Source: Heritagella sp051881655
GTDB taxonomy: Bacteria; Bacillota; Clostridia; Oscillospirales; Acutalibacteraceae
Assembly: GCA_051881655.1 (NCBI GenBank)
Contig: JBJEQH010000081.1
Coordinates: 1 to 14,674, forward strand
Direction of reading: 5' to 3'
Length of the DNA stretch: 14,674 nucleotides
The position numbers were made by a program, and so were the translations under genes. The notes below the pieces were generated by a model. It saw nothing but the letters and a program-made list of their open reading frames with translations. It searched no databases and was not told where the DNA came from. Below are positions 1-6,007 of this stretch, piece by piece. Within the stretch, counting starts at the first letter, position 1. Each line of letters opens with the position of its first letter.

Positions 1-12
1 CGGGAAAAATAA
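1..12 (+). CDS. Last codons of an upstream paralogue (partial)
   Basis: The first twelve bases read Arg-Glu-Lys-stop and are identical to the end of the surface protein gene at 1641-1652; the identity continues into the 3' flank. I infer that a paralogue of that gene ends here and that the window cuts it. Only three codons are visible, so nothing can be said about its other domains. Confidence 0.5.
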   Translation, partial: REK

Positions 13-75
13 ACGGGACAGCCCATAAAGAGACCGAATGAAAAAGGCGGCCCTGTCGGTGATTCCGGCGGGGCT
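1..75 (+). repeat. Direct repeat copy 1: gene tail plus decayed terminator
   Basis: Bases 1-75 match 1641-1715 at the same offset with only three differences, at 56, 61 and 75. Both copies hold the end of a reading frame, the stop codon and a hairpin region. In this copy the hairpin (ggcggccctgtcgg with ccggcggggctggc, 46-78) has a mismatch and extra G-T pairs, and no T-run follows it, so it should terminate poorly. Transcripts from the upstream gene may therefore run into the surface protein gene at 195. Confidence 0.85.
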
Positions 76-128
76 GGCGCTCTGCCGGAACCCGGAAGGG
101 CCCTTTCACAACTGGAGGACAAATTTTT

Positions 129-144
129 CATGGGAAACCCCATG
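129..144 (+). other. Short hairpin in the leader of the surface protein gene
   Basis: CATGGG and CCCATG pair perfectly around a 4-base AAAC loop, about 50 bases ahead of the start codon. No clear -35/-10 pair is visible in 76-194, so I cannot say whether the gene has its own promoter or depends on read-through from the left. The role of the hairpin is unknown. Confidence 0.35.
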
Positions 145-194
145 AGGAAGGAATAACGCCGCACCGGTCCCGGCGCGGAGGAAAGTGAGGAAAC

Positions 195-1652
195 ATGATG
201 AAAAAACGGATTTTAAGCCTTCTGCTGAGCCTGTGCATGGTGCTGGCGCTCTGCCCGGTGACGGCCTTTGCAGAATCGGAAAAAACCACCTCGTTTACGG
301 TGACAGCCGATCAAACAGAAGCACTGCCGGGTGATACGATCACCTTTACCGTTACCATGGGAGCGGTAAAAGATTTGGGTGGTTTAATGCTCGGTTTTGA
401 CATCCCGGAAGGACTGACCTATGTGCTGGGATCGGGAACCGTGGAAGCGGGACTGAAGGAAAAGATGTCAGCCAGCGCGATCACTTTTTATGACTTACCC
501 TATTTTTGGATTCCGGACTGCAGCTACACAAGCACCGACGATACCGTGCTTATGTCTTTCCAGTGCAAGGTCGACGATGATGCCGAACTTGGCGGGAAAA
601 CCGTTGGTGTGTGTTTCATCGATGACGACCCCGCCTGCTTCGACAGTAACTGGAATGACATTCCGGTTACATTCATCCCTGCAGCTGTGAATATTGTCGA
701 ACCGATGATCTCGATCACCATCGGCAACTTTGACACGGATCATTGCATGAGCGACTGCACGTTCTCCGTTCATTCCACGATCCCGGGCCTCACTTTCAGC
801 GAAGAAGACATCCGGTTTATTTCGTGGGCATTTTGCAATGCAGAGGGAATGATGACCGAGGGAGAGCCGGACTATTACGCTCTGTTTGATGCTGACAGGT
901 ACTATCAATGCACAATCTCGCTGGACAACAAAGGGCTGGAATCGCTGCCGACTCTCATCGTGAACGGCAAAGAAGCGAAAGGTGTCATGACAACCGCTGA
1001 CGGCAAGCCCAACGGCATCATGATAATCCATTATTCAAAACCGTCGATCAAGCTGACGGTGCCCTTTACCACCACGGTGAAGCTGGGCGGCGACATGGCC
1101 CCCGGCGAGACGACCTTTGACCTGGCCATCGTCGCTGCCTGCGTGGATGAAGAGGCCTACAAAGACGTGACCGTCTCCGGCTCTGTCACCACCAACGGCG
1201 CGGGCGACTATGAGGGCGAACTGACCCTCACCGGCCCCAAGGAGCAGGTCCGGAATCTGCTCTGCGAAGGCGCGTTCGTGCAGCAGGTGGATGCCGGCGA
1301 AGAAGGCTGGACGGTTGACGACACCGTGTACGGCCTGCTTTGGTGGGATGCTGCAGAACTCGCCACCGATAATACGGCAGAAGGACCTTCTGTTCTCATT
1401 TACCCGGCGGTGTGTGAAGAAGACGACGACGGCGTGTACTACGACCTGGATTGGGACGCGGAGCCGCTGGATGAGATGACCTTCACCAACACCTATACGA
1501 AAAACACCGTTCCTCCGGAAAATCCCACTCCTCCGGAGGCCGGCGACAGCAGCAGCCCGGCGCTGTGGTTTGCTCTGCTCGCCGTATCCGCTGCCGGTCT
1601 GATCGGCACAGGCGTGTACAGCAAGCGCCGGAGAGCCTCCCGGGAAAAATAA
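195..1652 (+). CDS. Secreted cell-surface protein: cohesin-like and pilin-type modules, C-terminal membrane anchor
   Basis: This is a 485-residue exported protein, probably a surface adhesin or structural protein; no enzymatic motif is seen. The N-terminus has two Lys, an Arg, a leucine-rich core and a TAFA-ES cleavage site after about residue 26. Residues 30-170 have the alternating beta-strand pattern of a cohesin-like domain (PGDTITFTV). Residues about 290-437 look like an FctA/Spy0128-type pilin module and end in the typical FTNTYT strand. A Pro-rich stretch (about 440-448), the sequence EAGDSS, a hydrophobic segment (about 456-475) and a KRRR tail follow. That tail resembles the TGDxS...ALW sorting tails of gut Clostridia, but with Ala where Thr is expected. 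ATG 195 is chosen because of the GTGAGGAAAC ribosome site and because it starts the signal peptide; ATG 198 is an alternative. GC content rises from about 50% in the first half to about 65% after about position 1040, which suggests a mosaic gene. Domain calls are by eye. Confidence 0.8.
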   Translation: MMKKRILSLLLSLCMVLALCPVTAFAESEKTTSFTVTADQTEALPGDTITFTVTMGAVKDLGGLMLGFDIPEGLTYVLGSGTVEAGLKEKMSASAITFYDLPYFWIPDCSYTSTDDTVLMSFQCKVDDDAELGGKTVGVCFIDDDPACFDSNWNDIPVTFIPAAVNIVEPMISITIGNFDTDHCMSDCTFSVHSTIPGLTFSEEDIRFISWAFCNAEGMMTEGEPDYYALFDADRYYQCTISLDNKGLESLPTLIVNGKEAKGVMTTADGKPNGIMIIHYSKPSIKLTVPFTTTVKLGGDMAPGETTFDLAIVAACVDEEAYKDVTVSGSVTTNGAGDYEGELTLTGPKEQVRNLLCEGAFVQQVDAGEEGWTVDDTVYGLLWWDAAELATDNTAEGPSVLIYPAVCEEDDDGVYYDLDWDAEPLDEMTFTNTYTKNTVPPENPTPPEAGDSSSPALWFALLAVSAAGLIGTGVYSKRRRASREK

Positions 1653-1715
1653 ACGGGACAGCCCATAAAGAGACCGAATGAAAAAGGCGGCCCTGCCGGT
1701 AATTCCGGCGGGGCC
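1641..1715 (+). repeat. Direct repeat copy 2: gene tail plus intact terminator
   Basis: This copy spans the last codons of the surface protein gene and its 3' hairpin and matches bases 1-75. Here the hairpin is intact, which suggests that the copy at 1-75 is the decayed one. Confidence 0.85.
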
Positions 1716-1728
1716 GCCCTTCTTTTCG
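1686..1728. terminator. Bidirectional terminator between convergent genes
   Basis: Arms 1686-1699 and 1705-1718 pair over 14 bases with a single G-T wobble and a 5-base loop. On the + strand the stem is followed by CTTCTTTTC. On the - strand it is followed by five T's, from the AAAAA at 1681-1685. It can serve the surface protein gene, and with the M20 gene ending at 1741 it may serve that operon too. Confidence 0.85.
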
Positions 1729-1740
1729 CCTGCGAAATTA

Positions 1741-3093
1741 TTATGCCTCCGGTTCTTCGCCCCAGCGGCGGATCAGCTCCATAAAGAACCGCGGGCCGCT
1801 CTCCAGCACCTTTACGGGGATCGACTCCCGGGGGGAGTGGGCCGCGCCCCATTTCTCCTCGAAATAGAACGAGCTGAACCGGTAGACGTTCCTGCACACA
1901 CCGTAGAAATACCGGGCGTCGGTGCCGCCCAGCATCAGGCTGGGGGTGGTGGGGACGCCGGGGTGGTTTTCCTCGCAGATCCGGCGGATCAGGTTGTACC
2001 CGAAGGAGTCCACCGGCGACAGGGGCGACGCGGGCGACCCCTTGAGCAGGGTGACCGTCACGCCCTCGGGCACCCATTGGGTCAGATGCGCCTGCACGCT
2101 CTCCAGCGTGTCCCCGGGCAGCAGGCGGCAGTTAACGGTGGCCTCCACCCGGGTGGGCAGGATATTGGCCTGGTCACTGCCGCGGATCATCGTGGGCGCC
2201 ACGGTGGTGCAAAACTGGGCCGACAGCTCCCGGTCCCCGGGCAGGAGCTTCACAATGGCCGGCCAGTTGCCCTCGATATCCCTCAGCAGGTCCTTTTCCG
2301 CCCGGTCGCTGCAGGGGGCCAGGGTCTCCAGGTTCTGCCGCACCACCGGGATGATGCGGTAGGGGAACGGATGCTCCCAGATGGCCTGCAGGGCCGCGGC
2401 CATGGTGATCATGGGGCTGGTTTTGCCCGGCGTGGAGGAGTGCCCGCCCGGGTCCACGGCGGTCAGGAGGAAATCGGCGTACCCCTTTTCCCCCACCACG
2501 ATGTTGCACACCGGGCAGCTGACCTTCTCGATTCTCCCGTCGCTGCAGCCGCCGCACTCGTCGATGACCATTCCGATCTCAATCCCGCGGTCTGCCAGGG
2601 TATCGGCGATCATTTTGGCCGAGGGGCCGTCGCCGCCCATCACCTCTTCGTTGTAGCCGAAGGCGAGGTACACGTCCGTTTTCGGGGTGTATCCCTGGCG
2701 CAGCAGCTCCTCCACGGCCTCCATCGCGGCCATGATATTGCACTTGCAGTCGGTGGTCCCGCGGCCGTACAGGTACCCGTCCTCCACCACCGCGTCAAAC
2801 GGCGGGTGCGTCCACTCGCTCGTTTGACCAGCCGGCACCACGTCCTGGTGCGCCATCAGCAGCAGCGGCAGGCGGTTCGCCTCTCCTGTCCCCTTCCAGT
2901 GATAGAGAAGGCCCGCCTTTCCGATAACCTCTTTTTTCAGCACCTGATGGCACAGGGGGTACTCCTGCTCCAGATAGCGGTGCAGGGCGAAAAACGGCTC
3001 GAAATCCATCCGGCTGCTGTCGGGATGGGAAACCGTGGGAAACCGCACCATGCCCTGCAGATGGGCAAGGCACTGCTGCTGCGTAATGCTCAT
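1741..3093 (-). CDS. M20 family zinc dipeptidase / carboxypeptidase
   Basis: A 450-residue cytoplasmic metallohydrolase of the M20 group (ArgE/DapE/CPS1 relatives) that would cleave dipeptides or N-acyl amino acids; the exact substrate cannot be read from the sequence. The two-zinc site is complete: AHQD (His82, Asp84), GRGTTD (Asp115, bridging), NEE (Glu149 general base, Glu150 ligand), IDE (Asp178) and a C-terminal HSPRES His419 ligand. GGTDAR lies shortly before the last ligand, as in CPS1/PM20D1-type enzymes. Length is normal and no signal peptide is seen. The start codon overlaps the stop of the GH31 gene (ATGA, 3090-3093), which fixes the start and implies translational coupling with that gene. 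It is the promoter-distal gene of the pair and probably shares the GH31 promoter. The family is certain; substrate is not. Confidence 0.93.
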   Translation of the reverse strand: MSITQQQCLAHLQGMVRFPTVSHPDSSRMDFEPFFALHRYLEQEYPLCHQVLKKEVIGKAGLLYHWKGTGEANRLPLLLMAHQDVVPAGQTSEWTHPPFDAVVEDGYLYGRGTTDCKCNIMAAMEAVEELLRQGYTPKTDVYLAFGYNEEVMGGDGPSAKMIADTLADRGIEIGMVIDECGGCSDGRIEKVSCPVCNIVVGEKGYADFLLTAVDPGGHSSTPGKTSPMITMAAALQAIWEHPFPYRIIPVVRQNLETLAPCSDRAEKDLLRDIEGNWPAIVKLLPGDRELSAQFCTTVAPTMIRGSDQANILPTRVEATVNCRLLPGDTLESVQAHLTQWVPEGVTVTLLKGSPASPLSPVDSFGYNLIRRICEENHPGVPTTPSLMLGGTDARYFYGVCRNVYRFSSFYFEEKWGAAHSPRESIPVKVLESGPRFFMELIRRWGEEPEA

Positions 3094-5492
3094 ATGCGCC
3101 CGCTCCTCTCTTCTTCCATGCCGAGGATTTCCGCCTCGGTTACGCTTTCGGCAAACCGCAGCAGCGTGCCGCCGTGTGTCTGCTCACTCTGTTCGGCCTG
3201 CCCGCTGCGGCAGCTGCGGCCGTGCCACATCAGCTGCCAGCGGCCCCTGCCCGTCACCTGCACATGCAGCTTCTCCCCGCTGCGGGAGACCGCGGCCGTG
3301 CGGATAACCTTCAGGTCGTTGTCAAAAATCTCGGCCGTGCGCACGCTGCCGTCCCCGATCTCATACAGGTGCAGCGTCACCCCGTCGGCATAGTCGTACT
3401 CGGGCCCGTTGTCGCCGCAGCCCCGCAGCAGCAGCGTACCCGGCCGCACCAGCAGCGGCAGCGAGAAATAGTCGTACGTCTGCGTGTACCAGGCGCCGCC
3501 GCGGTAGGTTTTGCCGCTGAGCAGGTCGGTCCACAGCCCGCCGTCCTCCGGCACATAGAAGGTCACTTCGCCCGTCTCGCTGAAAACCGGGGCCACCAGC
3601 AAACTGCCGCCCAGCATGTACTGCCGGTCGAGATGGCGGCAGTTCAAATCCCCGGGGAATTCCAGCATCATGGCGCGCATCAGGGGCCAGCCCCTGCGGT
3701 TCACGTCCACCGCCCCGGCAAACAGATAGGGCATCAGGCTCGCCTTCAGCCGGGTGAAAAAGCTCAGCACCCGGCACGCCTCTTCGTCAAAGGCCCACGG
3801 CACCCGGTAGGTGGTCTCGCCGTGCAGCCGCGAATGGGTGGACAGCAGGCCGAACGCCGCCCAGCGCTTGTAAAGGTCCGGCGTGGCCGTGCTGGAAAAT
3901 CCGCTGATATCGTGGGCCCAAAAGCCGAATCCGCTCTGGCAGAAGGACAGCCCGCCCCGCAGGCTCTCGGCCATGGATTCGTAGGTGGCCGTGTTGTCCC
4001 CGCCCCAGTGCACCGGGAAAATCTGCGATCCGGCGGTGGCCGACCGGGCGAACACCATGGCGTTGCGCTCACCCTTGCGCTCGCGGATCAGATTAAAAAT
4101 CGTGCGGTTGTACAGGTAGGTGTAGTAATTGTGCATCTTCCCGGGGTCGCTCCCGTCGTACCACACCACCTCGGTGGGAATGCGCTCGGCAAAGTCGGTC
4201 TTGATCACATCCACGCCCATGTCCAGCACCTCGCCCAGGCGCCGGGCGTACCAGTCGGCCGCCGCCGGGTTGGTAAAGTCCACCAGCGCCATGCCCGTCA
4301 CCCAGAAGTCATTCTGCCACACCGCGCCGTCCTTCGTTTTCACGAGATACCCTTTTTCCTTCCCCTCGTCATACAGGCGGGAGAGCTGGCTAACATACGG
4401 GTTAATCCACACGCAGATGCGGGTGCCGTCCTGCTTTAATTCCCGCAGCATGGCCTCCGGGTCGCCGGTGATGGCCCGGTCCCACTGGAAATCGCACAGG
4501 TGGTACGGCTTCATCCACCCGGCGTCGTAGTGGAACACGCTCAGCGGGATCTCGTACTCCTTCATTTTGCGGAACATCTCCCGCACCACATCGACGCTGT
4601 AATCCGTCTGCCACGAGGTGGACAGCCACAGCCCGAAGCTCCAGGCCGGGGGCACGGGGCTGCGCCCGGTCAGCGCCGTGTAATGGGATAAAGCGTCCTT
4701 CGGGTCCTCGCCGCCGGTCACAAGATAGGACAGGGTCTCGCTCTCCACGTGAAAAATCACATTGCGCACGCTCTCGCTGGCCACCTCGAACGAGACATAC
4801 CCCGGGGTGTTCACCAGCACGCCGTACCCGCGGCTGGACAGGTAAAATGGCACGCTTTTATAGCTGTGGTCGTACCCGGTGCCGCTGTCGCGGTTCCAGA
4901 TATCCAGCTGCTGGCCGTTGCGCACCAGCGGGGTGAACCGCTCGCCCAGGCCGTACAGGTCCTCGCCGATACTGACAAACAGCGCCTGCTGCATAGAATT
5001 CTGTGTGTGGTGATGGGGCAGCGCCGGGCGGTGGTTCAGATCGCACCACTTGTCCGCCTCGTAGTCCACATCCGTAATCAGCGACAGGCTGTTCTCCCCC
5101 GAGCGGGTCAGGAACCTGCCGTCATAGTAAAACGAGAGCGTGTACGCCCCCCGGGTGGTCACCACGGCCTTCAGCCGGCCGCTCTGCACCGTCAGGGTGT
5201 CCTCCTCCCGGGTGATTTCGGGCACAAAGTCCTCGGTGTGCAGGGTGAAAAACGGCCCCTTCTCGTCCTTGCCGTTATAGTGGTACGCCCGCACCTCGAT
5301 CACATCCCGCCGCGGGGCGGTCAGCTCGACCGTGATGGCCGGCCCATAGGAGGTATCCCCCAGCCCCCGCACCGGAACACAGGGCACAAAAAGCCGCACC
5401 CCTCTGTCCATCTCCTGAATCTCATAGACCTCCGCCGCCCGGTGGAACCGGTACCCCGGCGCCGGTTTATAGGCACCGTCACTGTATCGCAT
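3090..5492 (-). CDS. yicI: Glycoside hydrolase family 31, alpha-xylosidase (YicI)-like
   Basis: An 800-residue cytoplasmic GH31 enzyme, close to E. coli YicI along its whole length; YicI removes alpha-xylosyl residues, for example from isoprimeverose. The nucleophile is Asp433 in KTDFAERIP and the acid/base is Asp499 in HWGGDN. Their 66-residue spacing equals that of YicI Asp416/Asp482. The blocks MHNYYTYLYN, FARSATAG, YESMAESLRGG and RLHGETTYR also match. Aligned without gaps, YicI Phe277, Cys307 and Phe308 are replaced by Trp294, Ala324 and Gly325, while Trp345 and Lys414 are kept, so the sugar preference may differ. ATG 5492 is preferred over a frame-open ATG at 5552 because GGGAGGAGA sits just upstream, and the extra 20 residues are basic and not YicI-like. 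It is the first gene of a two-gene operon with the M20 peptidase. YicI residue numbers are from memory. Confidence 0.93.
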   Translation of the reverse strand: MRYSDGAYKPAPGYRFHRAAEVYEIQEMDRGVRLFVPCVPVRGLGDTSYGPAITVELTAPRRDVIEVRAYHYNGKDEKGPFFTLHTEDFVPEITREEDTLTVQSGRLKAVVTTRGAYTLSFYYDGRFLTRSGENSLSLITDVDYEADKWCDLNHRPALPHHHTQNSMQQALFVSIGEDLYGLGERFTPLVRNGQQLDIWNRDSGTGYDHSYKSVPFYLSSRGYGVLVNTPGYVSFEVASESVRNVIFHVESETLSYLVTGGEDPKDALSHYTALTGRSPVPPAWSFGLWLSTSWQTDYSVDVVREMFRKMKEYEIPLSVFHYDAGWMKPYHLCDFQWDRAITGDPEAMLRELKQDGTRICVWINPYVSQLSRLYDEGKEKGYLVKTKDGAVWQNDFWVTGMALVDFTNPAAADWYARRLGEVLDMGVDVIKTDFAERIPTEVVWYDGSDPGKMHNYYTYLYNRTIFNLIRERKGERNAMVFARSATAGSQIFPVHWGGDNTATYESMAESLRGGLSFCQSGFGFWAHDISGFSSTATPDLYKRWAAFGLLSTHSRLHGETTYRVPWAFDEEACRVLSFFTRLKASLMPYLFAGAVDVNRRGWPLMRAMMLEFPGDLNCRHLDRQYMLGGSLLVAPVFSETGEVTFYVPEDGGLWTDLLSGKTYRGGAWYTQTYDYFSLPLLVRPGTLLLRGCGDNGPEYDYADGVTLHLYEIGDGSVRTAEIFDNDLKVIRTAAVSRSGEKLHVQVTGRGRWQLMWHGRSCRSGQAEQSEQTHGGTLLRFAESVTEAEILGMEEERSGRI

Positions 5493-5510
5493 CTGTCTTC
5501 TCCTCCCTGT

Positions 5511-5532
5511 AACGGCGTGCCGCCGTTTTTTC
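5511..5532. terminator. Hairpin with T-run in the GH31 leader
   Basis: AACGGCG and CGCCGTT form a perfect 7-bp stem with a 3-base loop. On the + strand a T-run follows, so it can stop transcripts heading towards feoA. On the - strand it lies in the GH31 leader, just ahead of the ribosome site, and could affect translation. Confidence 0.55.
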
Positions 5533-5540
5533 TCCCTCTG

Positions 5541-5549
5541 ATTGTACCA
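5541..5549 (-). promoter_or_regulatory. Extended -10 promoter of the GH31-M20 operon
   Basis: Read on the - strand, TGGTACAAT matches the extended -10 pattern TGNTATAAT with one change. No good -35 hexamer is seen 16-18 bases upstream. It would give a leader of about 40 bases before ATG 5492. An activator could compensate for the missing -35, but none is identified. Confidence 0.5.
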
Positions 5550-5631
5550 CACGCGCTCCCTTTACGCACGAAGAAATCCGGAGAAAAAAACTGTGCGAAA
5601 TGCCGTCGCCTTTTCCCCCCAAAAAAATCAA

Positions 5632-5682
5632 TTTTCGGGAAAAGGGGACTTTTCCCGGGAAAGGGTTGACTTTTCCCGGGAA
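5632..5682. repeat. Three repeated TTTTCCCGGGAA-type palindromes
   Basis: Two copies of GACTTTTCCCGGGAA start at 5647 and 5668, exactly 21 bp (two helical turns) apart. A shortened relative, TTTTCGGGAAAA, lies at 5632-5643. The right-hand copy overlaps the -35 and fills much of the spacer of the feo promoter. This is the geometry of a repressor operator, but the regulator is unknown. Confidence 0.6.
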
Positions 5683-5694
5683 TTATTCTACACT
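5666..5694 (+). promoter_or_regulatory. Sigma-A type promoter of the feo operon
   Basis: TTGACT (5666-5671) and TACACT (5689-5694) are separated by 17 bp, the optimal spacing. Transcription should begin near 5701, leaving a leader of about 60 bases before feoA. Confidence 0.7.
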
Positions 5695-5708
5695 AACTTC
5701 TGGAAAAA

Positions 5709-5722
5709 TTAGATGCGGCTAA
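5709..5722. promoter_or_regulatory. Candidate metal-repressor dyad TTAG-N6-CTAA
   Basis: TTAGATGCGGCTAA has TTAG/CTAA half-sites with a GC centre and lies just after the predicted feo start point. DtxR/IdeR-type iron repressors recognise TTAG...CTAA dyads, and feo genes are common targets, so this is a reasonable operator candidate. CTAAC at 5693-5697 may be another half-site. Assignment is by resemblance only. Confidence 0.35.
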
Positions 5723-5764
5723 CTTTCTTTTCAGGGTTTCTGCACCACAAAAGGAGAGATCATC

Positions 5765-6007
5765 ATGACACTGGATCAGCTGCCCATCGGGCAGGAAGCC
5801 GTGATTACCGCCGTCGGCGGCCAGGGCGAGCTGCGCTGCCGCTTCCTGGATATGGGCATCATCCCCAAAACCCGGGTGCGTATGCAGAAGGTGGCCCCCA
5901 TGGGCGACCCGATGGAAATCCGCCTGCGCGGCTACGAACTGACCATCCGCCGGGAGGATGCGGCCAAAATCACCATTGTTCCGGAGAAAGAAGGCGGTGC
6001 GCGATGA
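5765..6007 (+). CDS. feoA: Ferrous iron transport protein A
   Basis: An 80-residue SH3-like cytoplasmic protein that assists the FeoB iron transporter. The sequence has the family pattern: an opening LDQLPIGQEAVI strand, the RFLDMGIIPKTRV core at about 26-38, and a closing RGYELTIRREDAAKI segment at about 54-69. Length is normal for a single-domain FeoA. AAGGAGAG precedes ATG 5765. The stop codon overlaps the feoB start (ATGA, 6004-6007), so the two are translationally coupled. Expression is expected from the promoter at 5666-5694, probably iron-controlled as for other feo operons. Confidence 0.95.
   Translation: MTLDQLPIGQEAVITAVGGQGELRCRFLDMGIIPKTRVRMQKVAPMGDPMEIRLRGYELTIRREDAAKITIVPEKEGGAR

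Noticed and set aside
130..156. Eight-codon leader peptide (ATG to TAA) behind a GGAGG at 114-118
   Set aside because: The spacing to the start is long, the frame is very short, and nothing indicates translation; chance is likely.
1678..3393. Long + strand open frame of 571 codons
   Set aside because: It lies antisense to the M20 and GH31 genes, is rich in His/Gly/Arg/Pro of the kind produced by GC-rich antisense frames, and has no family motif.
5713..6003. N-terminal extension of FeoB by 97 codons
   Set aside because: The stretch overlaps feoA in another frame, lacks family sequence, and the ATGA overlap gives a better start.
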